From positions 1,674,001-1,738,000 of the forward strand of contig NZ_CP059693.1 of NCBI RefSeq assembly GCF_028657945.1: a DNA stretch of 64,000 nt. The letters run 5' to 3'. The stretch is from Thalassomonas haliotis (lineage in GTDB: Bacteria; Pseudomonadota; Gammaproteobacteria; Enterobacterales; Alteromonadaceae). Positions within the stretch are counted from its first letter, which is position 1. The number at the start of each line of letters is the position of its first letter. Below, in pieces: positions 44,096-52,285 of the stretch. A model generated the notes under the pieces. The model saw only the letters and a list, made by a program, of their open reading frames with translations. It was not told where the DNA came from and made no database searches. Made by a program: the position numbers and the translations under genes.

Positions 44096-44581
44096 ATGAG
44101 TAATGTACTAAACGGACAGCAAGCGATCAATAGCCTGAATTTCGATTTAGGCAAGCAAACTGCTGCCGCTCAGGCGGATAGTGCTCAGGTTAATACTCAG
44201 GCTAACACTCAGGTTAATGCTGAAGCTGCCAAAGCTGGGCTGAAGCCGGAAGCTAAACAGGCGCTTAAAGCAGAGCTGCTTGGTCAAAAAGATATCAGTC
44301 AAGCCGAGCAGGCTTTGTTACAGGGTAACGACAGCGATACCGCAAAACCGAAAATGAATAGCGAACAACTTGAAGTTGTGGCTCAAAAGTTGCAAGAGTT
44401 TGTTAGTGAAATGAACCGTGGTCTGGAGTTTTTGGTAGATGAGGACTCGGGACGTGATGTTATTAAAGTCATCGATAAAAATACCGGCGATTTAGTGAAG
44501 CAATTCCCTTCTGAAGATGTACTGGAATTAGTTGCCCATTTATCTGAAGCCACGGGTAATTTTATCGATTCAAAAATTTAA
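44096..44581 (+). CDS. flaG: Flagellar protein FlaG
   Basis: A 161-residue protein with a Gln/Ala/Asn-rich N-terminal half containing short repeats (QANTQVNAEAAK) and the conserved FlaG C-terminal domain (VAQKLQEFVSEMNRGLEFLV, VIKVIDKNTGDLVKQFPSED). FlaG affects filament length in Vibrio and Pseudomonas. It lies between the flagellins and fliD as in those genera. AAAGGAG precedes its ATG. Confidence 0.92.
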   Translation: MSNVLNGQQAINSLNFDLGKQTAAAQADSAQVNTQANTQVNAEAAKAGLKPEAKQALKAELLGQKDISQAEQALLQGNDSDTAKPKMNSEQLEVVAQKLQEFVSEMNRGLEFLVDEDSGRDVIKVIDKNTGDLVKQFPSEDVLELVAHLSEATGNFIDSKI

Positions 44582-44659
44582 TAGAACAGAGAATTTATCT
44601 GTGCTGTAAATGAAGTTTATTTAAGCTAAGTAAGTTAAGTTAACCTAAGTGGTGTTATT

Positions 44660-46093
44660 ATGGCTGGTATATCGTTTCCTGGAGTAGGTTCCGGATTACA
44701 GGTAAGTGAAATTGTTACCGCAATTGTAAATGCGGAAAAAGTGCCGTTTCAGTCACGGGTGACCCAGAAACAAGGTGAATTCACTACCGATATTTCTGCT
44801 GTCGGCTCATTAAAATCAGCCTTGGAAGCAGTGAACACCTCACTTGCTGACTTAGGTGATGCTGATAACTATCAGCAACGTACCATTTCTGGCCGTGATG
44901 ACTTTATCGGGCTTTCTACCACCAAAGATGCTGCCGTCGGTAACTATTCTATTCAGGTAGATGCTTTGGCCAGCTCCCATAAGCTGATGTCGGGCGCTAT
45001 TGACAGTGCCGCCCCGGTAGGGGAAGGCACCATGACGATTGAAGTTGATGGTGACAGTTTTGATATTGCCGCCACTGCGACGACTACCCTTAGTGAATTA
45101 AAAGATCTTATTAATGACAGTGAATCTAACGATTCCGTGGTTGCAACTATTATCACCGATGGTACTGATCAACATTTGGTACTTAACAGCAAAGAAACCG
45201 GCGTCACCAGTGAAATAAAAATTACCGTGGATGACAATGATGGTAATGATACCGATGGCACAGGTTTATCCCAATTAGCCTATGATGCGCTGGCCGCTAT
45301 CCCGGTATTAAACCTTACCGAAGTTGATCAAGCCCTGGATGCACAAATAACCATTGACGGCAATGTCACTGTGACCAGTAGTACCAATGAATTTAAAAAT
45401 GTTATCGACGGTGTTACCGTTACTGCCAATAAAGTCCATGATATAGTCGGCGGTGATGATTTAAGCAAAGCCAGCATTACTGAAGATAATAGTAATGTTG
45501 CTACCGGAATAAATGCTTTTATAGAAAGCTTTAATGCTTTAGTGGATTTAAGTGAACAGCTTGGAGCGTCTGAAGATGGTGTTGTCGGCGCGTTGGCCGG
45601 TGATTCTATGTTGCGTAATGTTATGTCGAAAATTCGCTCACAGTTTACCACTGATTTTGAAACCGGTGTTAGCAGTTCAGGTAAGACCACCCACTCTATG
45701 CTGGCCGAACTTGGAGTGCGAACCGAACGTAGCGGACATTTAAGTTTGGACTCAGACTCTCTGAATGATTTACTTGAAGCGGATCCTGATGATATTCAAA
45801 ATTTCTTTGTCGGTACCGATACCGGTACCGGTTTTGTGGAGAGCATGGATGAGCTGATCGGTTTTTATACCGAGTCAGATGGCCTAATTGATCGCCGTAT
45901 TGAGGGGAATAATACCCAGATTTCCCGGTTAGAAAAGGATGTAGAATCTTTTAATGTCAAAATGGATGCGCTGGAAGCGCGTTTATATGCCCAGTACAAT
46001 TCCATGGATACCTTAGTGGCACAAATAAACAATACCGGCAGTTATCTCAGCCAGCAATTAGATAATATGCCGGGAGTAGTGAAGCAAAGTTAA
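44660..46093 (+). CDS. fliD: Flagellar filament cap protein FliD (HAP2)
   Basis: A 477-residue protein with the FliD_N segment (ISFPGVGSGLQVSEIVTAIV, NAEKVPFQSRVTQKQGEF) and the FliD_C region ending in a coiled coil (RIEGNNTQISRLEKDVESFN, ALEARLYAQYNSMDTLVAQI). FliD caps the filament and folds flagellin as it is added. A clear terminator follows. The fliS and fliT genes that normally come next on this strand are instead on the other strand, 2 kb away. Confidence 0.94.
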   Translation: MAGISFPGVGSGLQVSEIVTAIVNAEKVPFQSRVTQKQGEFTTDISAVGSLKSALEAVNTSLADLGDADNYQQRTISGRDDFIGLSTTKDAAVGNYSIQVDALASSHKLMSGAIDSAAPVGEGTMTIEVDGDSFDIAATATTTLSELKDLINDSESNDSVVATIITDGTDQHLVLNSKETGVTSEIKITVDDNDGNDTDGTGLSQLAYDALAAIPVLNLTEVDQALDAQITIDGNVTVTSSTNEFKNVIDGVTVTANKVHDIVGGDDLSKASITEDNSNVATGINAFIESFNALVDLSEQLGASEDGVVGALAGDSMLRNVMSKIRSQFTTDFETGVSSSGKTTHSMLAELGVRTERSGHLSLDSDSLNDLLEADPDDIQNFFVGTDTGTGFVESMDELIGFYTESDGLIDRRIEGNNTQISRLEKDVESFNVKMDALEARLYAQYNSMDTLVAQINNTGSYLSQQLDNMPGVVKQS

Positions 46094-46118
46094 CCTTTGA
46101 TTGCTCCCGAATCTATAC

Positions 46119-46154
46119 AAAGGCTGTTTATCGTGAAGATAACAGCCTTTTTAC
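46119..46154 (+). terminator. Terminator of fliD
   Basis: AAAGGCTGTT (46119-46128) pairs with AACAGCCTTT (46141-46150), followed by TTACT. The stem can extend inward with ATC/GAT. Confidence 0.82.
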
Positions 46155-46327
46155 TCTCAGTATTATCTTGTTGGTTTACTCTTCAATGAGCGATAACGAG
46201 CTCACTTAATAGGTTGTTAATCTAACTTTCGTTTTCATTCCTCATCACTGCATTGATGTCAGCTGAGTAAAAAGGCTTATCACTTCCCTGAAAATTAACT
46301 GTCTCTTTGACAAATATAATTAGCTTT

Positions 46328-46487
46328 ATACCAATTGAATTAAGTATTTGCTCATCTTCGAATGGTCTAAAGGTCCAAGTCCTGTGTTGTTTTCAATGCC
46401 AATAGCCAGCTGTTGCTCAATCAAACGCCTTGAACTTGAACCTTTATCCTCATCGAATATTGCTCACCTACTTAATGTAATTGGTAT
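46328..46487. mobile_element. MITE-like palindromic element (160 bp)
   Basis: ATACCAATT at the left end is matched by AATTGGTAT at the right end. The imperfect inverted repeat continues inward for about 55 bases (e.g. ATTAAGTA near each end and TAAAGGTCCAAGT / ACTTGAACCTTTA inside). It has no coding capacity. ATACCAATT-ended palindromes are reminiscent of miniature elements in Alteromonadales genomes. No clear target duplication is seen. Confidence 0.55.
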
Positions 46488-46526
46488 TACCTAATGGTTA
46501 ATGTTTTGTAATGAAAGTGTTTTTTA

Positions 46527-46542
46527 TGGCCTGCTTTTTGCT
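46527..46542 (+). promoter_or_regulatory. Probable sigma-54 promoter of the PEP-CTERM gene
   Basis: TGGCCTGCTTTTTGCT has GG-N10-GC spacing. With the following TTATT it matches the flagellin 2 element at 19 of 21 bases. PEP-CTERM genes in exosortase-A species are often sigma-54-dependent through PrsR. The gene starts about 175 bases downstream. Confidence 0.48.
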
Positions 46543-46717
46543 TTATTGATAGTGAAAGTCGTAAATAGAAAATTGATAACAATTTTTTGTCGTTTTCCGT
46601 CTGATAAGGTGATGTTTTATCCGCCGCCATTTCTGATTAGTGGTCCCCCCGCATTTATCGGGTAAAGCAGGGCTTTCCAGTTTATCAGTGAAAAGTCATC
46701 TTTAATGGAGTTCTGAA

Positions 46718-47425
46718 ATGAAAAAATTTACACAATTAGTTAAAGCAAGCATCTCATTCAGCCTGTTTACAGTTGCAATGAGCATAAGTAGCCAGGCCAG
46801 CGCCAGTTTAATCGTGCGCGATGGCGGTATGGTTTATGATGATGTGTTAGACATTACCTGGCTGCAAGATGCTAACTATGCCATGACTACAGGGCGCCCT
46901 AATGCTGGAAAAATCAGCTGGTCAGATGCAAAAAGTTGGGCTAGCGGCTTAGTTTATGGTGGTTATGATGATTGGCGATTACCGAATATCTCACCGGAAG
47001 ATACCAATTGTGCCATAGGAACAGATCCGGTCATTTATAGTGGTTATAACTGTACTAAAAATGAACTTGGTCACCTTTTTTATGAAGATTTTGGTTTTGA
47101 AGTGGGAGCAACGACACCAATATCAACCGAGGAAGGGCTTAGAAATATGAATTTATTTACTAACATTGGCTCTGGGCGTTACTGGTTTGGTTCCGGGATC
47201 CCGCACCCGACCCGGAACTCGACTAATGCTTTTGTTTTTAATACCAGAGCCGGGAACTTAAGCAACTCCCCAACGGATAGAACAAGTTACGTTAATTATG
47301 CCTGGTTCGTCCGCGATGGTGATGTTGCTAATACCGGTGAAGTTAGTGAAGTACCAGAACCCGGCTCTCTGGCATTATTGTCTTTAGCAGTATTTGGACT
47401 GGGAGTTAGGCGCTTTTCTTCTTAG
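46718..47425 (+). CDS. Secreted DUF1566 (Lcl_C-like) protein with PEP-CTERM sorting signal
   Basis: A 235-residue protein: signal peptide (about 1-33, ending QASA), a DUF1566/Lcl_C-type domain (YDDVLDITWLQDANYAMTTG, VYGGYDDWRLPN, YWFGSGIPHPTRNS, YAWFVRDGD), and a C-terminal PEP-CTERM tripartite signal (VPEPGSLALLSLAVFGLGVRRF). PEP-CTERM tails are cut by exosortase, and the proteins go to the surface or exopolysaccharide matrix. No exosortase gene lies in this window. It interrupts the fliD-fliS order and is likely an accessory insertion. Confidence 0.9.
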   Translation: MKKFTQLVKASISFSLFTVAMSISSQASASLIVRDGGMVYDDVLDITWLQDANYAMTTGRPNAGKISWSDAKSWASGLVYGGYDDWRLPNISPEDTNCAIGTDPVIYSGYNCTKNELGHLFYEDFGFEVGATTPISTEEGLRNMNLFTNIGSGRYWFGSGIPHPTRNSTNAFVFNTRAGNLSNSPTDRTSYVNYAWFVRDGDVANTGEVSEVPEPGSLALLSLAVFGLGVRRFSS

Positions 47426-47480
47426 TGGTAACTGTGTTCAACAAAGGTACCTGGATATAGTTTTAGATATTCTGATAAAG

Positions 47481-47512
47481 CACCGTTCCTTTAGATAGCA
47501 ACGGTGTTTTCT
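47481..47512 (+). terminator. Terminator of the PEP-CTERM gene
   Basis: CACCGTT (47481-47487) pairs with AACGGTG (47500-47506), then TTTTCT. Confidence 0.68.
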
Positions 47513-48047
47513 GCATTTAGAGGTATTATCTCTAACAGCCGACAGTGGTCATTAAGGAGCTATAGCTGACACAGGCTTTAGCAGCCTGAGTTCTGTCAAA
47601 ATAGATGTAGCACACACTATGATGTAGCAAGCATTACCTTTTTAAAAGATGTTAATTATGCCAAAGCGTCTGAACAGATCATTGATGACGCATGCTCTGG
47701 ATTATATCTTGTCATAATGGAGTAGACTTGGCTGGCTCATTAATATGGATAACGGCTCTAGATCTACAGCAAAAAAGTGCATGTCTGGATTGAATAATGC
47801 CGTGATATTAGCTGATTACATATCAATGCTGCTTGAGTCTGTTTCATTGGCGTTATTTGTCTGGCATTAGCTCAAGAGGTGTTCATCATCTGAGAGTCTT
47901 TAAGTCTTGGAATTAATCATTATAAGCGAGCAGCCCTAGTTTATTATGCCAGTAGAGTCGCAGGCTATCTAATTATTCCTATCTGTGAAAACTTTAATTA
48001 ATTGAAGCTGGTAAATTATTGATGGTCATTGGATGATTACGCGGAGG
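47513..48047. other. Decayed intergenic DNA with no intact gene
   Basis: About 535 bases with short open stretches only. One encodes a DUF1566-like remnant (47618-47674). Another, near 47905-48000, reads 30-odd codons without similarity I can name. The stretch looks like debris left by insertion or deletion between fliD and the fliT-fliS pair. Confidence 0.5.
47618..47674 (+). pseudogene. Remnant of a DUF1566-like gene
   Basis: A 19-codon stretch reads YDVASITFLKDVNYAKASE. Over 15 positions it matches the domain opening of the intact gene at 46718 (DDVLDITWLQDANYA) at nine. Stops follow soon after, and the neighbouring sequence no longer matches. It looks like the remains of a second related gene. 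Confidence 0.4.
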
Positions 48048-48398
48048 TCATTTACCCTTATAGGCATTGACCGCTTTTTGGTTCTTTTTAAAACCCACTA
48101 GCTGGTCTGCCACTGCTTGTTTGTATTCGTTACAGCGCGCCAATATCTGCCGGTCAAGCTGTTGCAGGGTGTTTAATAATGGGTTTTCTGCCTGGTAGGC
48201 ATGTTTGTCATAGGCCTGGAAAAAGTGCTGCACGCCGGCGAATCTTTGCTGTTCTTTTTGGGCAAGCAAGATCACATCGACTTCTTCTTCCTGAGCAATG
48301 GCCAGTATTTCCTCTGATAGAGCAACCAGTGCCAGCAGCTCATCTTTAAGCTTGGCAGCTGGCTTTGAATTTTGCTCGGTTACCGGTTCAGGGACCAT
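48048..48398 (-). CDS. fliT: FliT-like flagellar export chaperone
   Basis: A 116-residue, all-helical, charged protein with no signal. Its size, helical content and position next to fliS match FliT (FlaI in Vibrio), the export chaperone of FliD. Sequence in this family is poorly conserved, so the name rests largely on context. It lies 30 bases after fliS on the minus strand and so is co-transcribed with it. Confidence 0.62.
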   Translation of the reverse strand: MVPEPVTEQNSKPAAKLKDELLALVALSEEILAIAQEEEVDVILLAQKEQQRFAGVQHFFQAYDKHAYQAENPLLNTLQQLDRQILARCNEYKQAVADQLVGFKKNQKAVNAYKGK

Positions 48399-48428
48399 TT
48401 TAGTTCTCAGTATTTTAATAGCGGGTTA

Positions 48429-48836
48429 TTATACCGATTCAAAGCTGACTTTATCCTGCTCGTCTTTAGGAATACTGTCCCAGCCAGCCTTAATTGGCAA
48501 TAAGATCTGAATGATCTCATCAAGCAGGGCTTCATCATTGTTGGTATTGGCTTCCACCAGTTTGTCTGAGCAGAAAATGTAAAGATCAGACAGGTTCTGG
48601 GAAATATCACCACCATTTTCAAAGTCCAGCGAACCTTGCAGCACCCCGATAATGGTAATCGCCTTTGACAGCAAATCCCCTTTTTTGGCGTGATCTTTTT
48701 GCTGGATTGCCCCTTTCGCCGAAGCAATATTACCCAGTAATTTTTGAAACAGCATGGCAACGAGCTGGTAAGGGTTTGCTTCTTTCGCCGCGCTAACCGT
48801 AGTTTGCTGATATTTTTTTACTGATATATGTGCCAT
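48429..48836 (-). CDS. fliS: Flagellin export chaperone FliS
   Basis: A 135-residue helical protein with the FliS pattern (VSAAKEANPYQLVAMLFQKL, AIQQKDHAKKGDLLSKAITI, IGVLQGSLDFENGGDISQNL, LYIFCSDKLVEANTNND). FliS binds the C-terminus of flagellin to prevent premature polymerisation. In relatives it is downstream of fliD on the same strand; here it is on the opposite strand. A possible sigma-54 element lies about 135 bases upstream. Confidence 0.93.
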   Translation of the reverse strand: MAHISVKKYQQTTVSAAKEANPYQLVAMLFQKLLGNIASAKGAIQQKDHAKKGDLLSKAITIIGVLQGSLDFENGGDISQNLSDLYIFCSDKLVEANTNNDEALLDEIIQILLPIKAGWDSIPKDEQDKVSFESV

Positions 48837-48968
48837 AACTGTACTCCACCAAGTGTCCGCTACTTCATCTTAACAGTGTAAGAAATACCGGTAAACTTGT
48901 CATTTGATATTTGATTAATCCGGCATTTGCCTGACTAATACCTGAATTATTGCTATTTGTTATTAACA

Positions 48969-48984
48969 AGCATTTATTATGCCT
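48969..48984 (-). promoter_or_regulatory. Possible sigma-54 promoter of fliST
   Basis: On the minus strand AGGCATAATAAATGCT has GG-N10-GC spacing and both halves near consensus. Confidence 0.35.
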
Positions 48985-49236
48985 GTTTTTATTTTTCCGT
49001 GCTTTTTTACTTGTTTTAAGCAAAAATAACATATCGTCCCCATTGATATACCTTATATAACGGCGAAGGGGAAATTTTCTCCAATGAATTTAGCAAAAGT
49101 TTTATTATCACTTCAATAAAGTAAATTCACTTTGCTGTCATTTATTCTGATCTGCCGAGTTATTAATTGCTTATAAAAGTTTCCTCAAATTAAAGTCAAA
49201 AAAATGGCATTACCCGTAAAAAGCGTCATAAATTTG

Positions 49237-49264
49237 TTGCTAATTTTGTCCTACTCGCTAAAAT
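49237..49264 (+). promoter_or_regulatory. Possible sigma-70 promoter of flrA
   Basis: TTGCTA, 16 bases, TAAAAT. FlrA is the top regulator and is expected to use the housekeeping sigma factor. It lies about 42 bases before the ATG. Confidence 0.3.
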
Positions 49265-49305
49265 CACATGATACGTGATATAAATTAGTGGTTTATCAGG
49301 GTATT

Positions 49306-50838
49306 ATGCAAGAGCAAAAACATATTATAGTGGTTGATAGCGACGACTCCAGACGCGGGCACGTTGAAACGGTTTTGTCTTTTGTCGGCGAGCAGTACCA
49401 AGCCCTGGATGAAAGCCGGTTATCCGCATACCTGCAGGATATAGTGACCACAGGCTCTGCTGCTAAAACCAGGGAAAACCACCCGGTATTAACTGTGATT
49501 CTCTGCGGCCGCTTATCTCCCGGGTTGGTCAAAACGGTACAGCAATATCCGGCGATCCCTTTTGTTATTCACGATGTCTTAGATCAACAGCCGTTATCTG
49601 CCTGCGTCAATATTATCGGCGAATTAAAAAAGCCGCTCAATTATGCCCAGCTGACCGAGCTTATTCACCATTGTCACCAGTACCATAATAAACTGCCATC
49701 CAAACAGGGCAAAAATAAGCCAGCTACCGCCTTGTTCCGCTCCCTGGTGGGAGTCAGTGAGGCCATGAACCAGGTACGATTTTTAATCGAGCAGGTGGCC
49801 GATACCAATGCCACAGTTTTGGTGTTGGGGGAGTCGGGGACGGGTAAAGAAGTGGTGGCCCGCAATATTCATGATCTATCCGAGCGCTCGGGTGCGGCTT
49901 TTGTACCGGTTAACTGTGGCGCTATTCCGGGAGACTTGCTGGAAAGTGAACTTTTTGGCCACGAAAAAGGCGCCTTTACCGGTGCTATTTCTACCCGTAA
50001 GGGGCGATTTGAACTGGCGGAAGGCGGCACTTTGTTTCTTGATGAAATAGGGGATATGCCGCAGCCTATGCAGGTTAAGCTGTTAAGGGTCCTGCAGGAG
50101 CGCACCTTTGAACGGGTAGGGGGCAGCAAAAGCATTAAGGCGGATGTCCGTATTATTGCCGCTACCCATCAGCAGCTTGAAGGCATGATCAAAACCGGGG
50201 ATTTTCGGGAAGATTTATTTTACCGCTTAAATGTCTTCCCTATCGAAACGCCGGCATTGCGTGAACGTCAGGAAGATGTGCCGTTATTGTTGCAGGAATT
50301 GGTGAAACGTTTTGAGCAGGAGCAGGGGCACAGTGTCCGCTTCACCGATCAGGCGATAGAGTCCTTGCAGCAACACCCCTGGTCCGGCAACGTCAGGGAA
50401 CTGTCGAATTTAATCGAGCGTATGATCATCATGTACGGCGATCAGGTGGTCAATGTCAGTGAACTTCCTGCCAAATACCGTCATATAGAAGTAGAAGAAT
50501 ATCAGCCTGAATATCCGGAAGAGTTGCAGGAAAGAGAAGCCATTAACGAATTATTCGCCGGTTTTGATTATGAAGAAGAGGATGAAACCAGCACGCCGGG
50601 CGCCGGGCAATTCGACAGTTTTAGTTCCTTCGAGCAGGAAGCGTCAACCGATGGTTTATTGCCGGCAGAAGGTTTGAACCTGAAAGAACACTTGGCTGAT
50701 CTGGAAGTTTCCCTGGTGACCCAGGCATTAGAGCGTCATGACTGGGTGGTGGCCCGGGCAGCTGAACTCCTTGGCATGAGGCGTACCACCTTAGTGGAGA
50801 AAATGCGTAAATACCAGCTGCAAAAAGACAGTGACTAA
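49306..50838 (+). CDS. flrA: Polar flagellar master regulator FlrA (FleQ)
   Basis: A 510-residue sigma-54 activator from the ATG at 49306 (AGGG 6 bases upstream; an in-frame GTG at 49288 is less likely). It has an N-terminal FleQ domain (about 1-125, receiver-like but without the acidic phosphorylation triad), AAA+ domain with Walker A GESGTGKE (about 175-182), GAFTGA loop (about 222-227), LFLDEIGDM, and a C-terminal Fis-type HTH ([20 protein letters not shown]). FleQ/FlrA proteins bind c-di-GMP at the AAA+ domain. It should switch on flrBC and early structural genes through the sigma-54 promoters listed here. Confidence 0.95.
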   Translation: MQEQKHIIVVDSDDSRRGHVETVLSFVGEQYQALDESRLSAYLQDIVTTGSAAKTRENHPVLTVILCGRLSPGLVKTVQQYPAIPFVIHDVLDQQPLSACVNIIGELKKPLNYAQLTELIHHCHQYHNKLPSKQGKNKPATALFRSLVGVSEAMNQVRFLIEQVADTNATVLVLGESGTGKEVVARNIHDLSERSGAAFVPVNCGAIPGDLLESELFGHEKGAFTGAISTRKGRFELAEGGTLFLDEIGDMPQPMQVKLLRVLQERTFERVGGSKSIKADVRIIAATHQQLEGMIKTGDFREDLFYRLNVFPIETPALRERQEDVPLLLQELVKRFEQEQGHSVRFTDQAIESLQQHPWSGNVRELSNLIERMIIMYGDQVVNVSELPAKYRHIEVEEYQPEYPEELQEREAINELFAGFDYEEEDETSTPGAGQFDSFSSFEQEASTDGLLPAEGLNLKEHLADLEVSLVTQALERHDWVVARAAELLGMRRTTLVEKMRKYQLQKDSD

Positions 50839-50844
50839 GCAAAA

Positions 50845-50880
50845 GTCCTGAGCTAAGCACAAGTATTATTCAGGACCTGT
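50845..50880 (+). terminator. Weak terminator after flrA
   Basis: GTCCTGA (50845-50851) pairs with TCAGGAC (50870-50876), followed by CTGTTTCTC. The T-run is interrupted. Confidence 0.35.
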
Positions 50881-51066
50881 TTCTCTTGTTATATCGCCAG
50901 CCCTTTCTTAATTACTTTTACACAGGTCTTTTTATTTCTGGTCTTAGCCCGATATCTGGGGGCTATCAGGCCGGTAGCCATGAAAATCCCGCCCCAGCCA
51001 ATTTATTGACAAGACATTTAAGTAAAGTTTTTGTTGTAACCACCTGTAAATAAAGAATAAATATAT

Positions 51067-51082
51067 TGGCATAGAAGCTGCA
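51067..51082 (+). promoter_or_regulatory. Sigma-54 promoter of flrBC
   Basis: TGGCATAGAAGCTGCA: correct GG-N10-GC spacing and good -24 and -12 halves, 37 bases before the flrB ATG. Consistent with FlrA-dependent activation of flrBC. Confidence 0.78.
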
Positions 51083-51118
51083 TTGTTAAGCTCGTGATTA
51101 TTTATCGAGTGAAGTCTT

Positions 51119-52285
51119 ATGGCAGTTGCATTACATAAAACGACTGAGAGTTTTTTCAACCAAAGCGATGTGTCGTTTCATTATCAAAGAAACGCTTTAG
51201 AGCAGGAAGCCTATCCCGGTGAGTTAGAGCAGTTACGCCAGCAAAGCGGTCAGTACGGACAGATCATTGACGTTATGCCCACGGGTATGGTGATGCTCGA
51301 CGGTAACGGTGTGGTTGTTAAAATCAACAAGGTTGCCAGACTACTGCTCGATGAACCTATTTTAGGCCAACCCTGGTTTGACGTTATCCGCCGCTCGTTT
51401 AAACCCCGCGCCGATGACTGGCATGAAGTTTCGTTAAAAGACGGCCGCCGGGTAAAACTGGAAATTACCACCTTAGGGGATCAGCCGGGTCAGCTCATTA
51501 TGATCACAGATCTGACCGAAACCCGTTTATTGCAGGATAAAATGGCGCAGATGCAGCGCTTATCTTCCCTGGGACGTATGGTATCATCCCTGGCCCACCA
51601 AATCCGTACTCCGCTGTCTGCGGCCATGTTATATGGTGCCAATTTGAGTAACGGCAAATTAAACAGCCAGGCCCGGGATAACTTCCAGAGTAAACTAATG
51701 TCACGGTTGCAGGATCTGGAGCAACAGGTCAACGACATGCTGCTCTTTGCCAAAAGCGGCAGCCAGCAGGTGGTTAATGCCCTTTCGGTTAACGACATTA
51801 TCCAGGAATCCGTTGCCGGTATTGATGTACTGGCGGTAAAAGAAAAAGCGCAAATTAGTGTGCTTCCCTGTGAAGGCGATTGCCAGATCTTAGGCAATAA
51901 AACCGCACTCAGCGGTGCTATCCAAAACCTGATCCACAACAGCCTTCAGGTGATAAAGCAGCAGGGTGAAATAACCATTGCCAGTCGCTGCACCAGCTCA
52001 CATGCCCTGATCAGTGTTCGGGATAACGGCCCGGGGATCAGCAAAGCGCAGGCAGAAAAAATATTCGAACCCTTTTATACCTCAAAAGTGCATGGTACCG
52101 GTTTAGGCCTGGCCGTGGTGAAAGCGGTGGCCAATGCCCACCACGGCAGCGTGCACCTGATCAGCAGCCCGGGTGAAGGGGCTAATTTTTGTTTAAAAAT
52201 TCCGTTACTGGCAAACCAGTCCGTTGGGCAGGTACCGGATACGCAAGTACAACCTATAGAGCGACCTCAGGAGGCAGCCTTATGA
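51119..52285 (+). CDS. flrB: Flagellar sensor histidine kinase FlrB (FleS)
   Basis: A 388-residue soluble kinase without membrane segments. It has a PAS domain (about 45-130: IIDVMPTGMVMLDGNGVVVK), H-box (SSLAHQIRTPLSAAMLYG), N-box (AIQNLIHNSLQVI), and G-boxes (VRDNGPGIS, GTGLGLAVVKAV). FlrB phosphorylates FlrC. Its stop overlaps the flrC start (ATGA), and it lies behind a sigma-54 promoter. The cytoplasmic PAS fits a sensor of basal-body assembly state. Confidence 0.94.
   Translation: MAVALHKTTESFFNQSDVSFHYQRNALEQEAYPGELEQLRQQSGQYGQIIDVMPTGMVMLDGNGVVVKINKVARLLLDEPILGQPWFDVIRRSFKPRADDWHEVSLKDGRRVKLEITTLGDQPGQLIMITDLTETRLLQDKMAQMQRLSSLGRMVSSLAHQIRTPLSAAMLYGANLSNGKLNSQARDNFQSKLMSRLQDLEQQVNDMLLFAKSGSQQVVNALSVNDIIQESVAGIDVLAVKEKAQISVLPCEGDCQILGNKTALSGAIQNLIHNSLQVIKQQGEITIASRCTSSHALISVRDNGPGISKAQAEKIFEPFYTSKVHGTGLGLAVVKAVANAHHGSVHLISSPGEGANFCLKIPLLANQSVGQVPDTQVQPIERPQEAAL

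Larger units (their letters stand above)
48837..49305. other. Divergent fliS-flrA intergenic region
   Basis: About 470 A+T-rich bases. It carries a possible minus-strand sigma-54 element (48969-48984) and a plausible sigma-70 promoter for flrA (49237-49264). A short palindrome ATCAC-N7-GTGAT (49263-49279) lies near the flrA start site. No gene is seen. Confidence 0.5.

Noticed and set aside
47900-48002. A 30-odd codon stretch that vaguely resembles a transposase C-terminus
   Set aside because: The match to IS110-type sequences is too weak to name, and no ends or other parts of a transposase are present.
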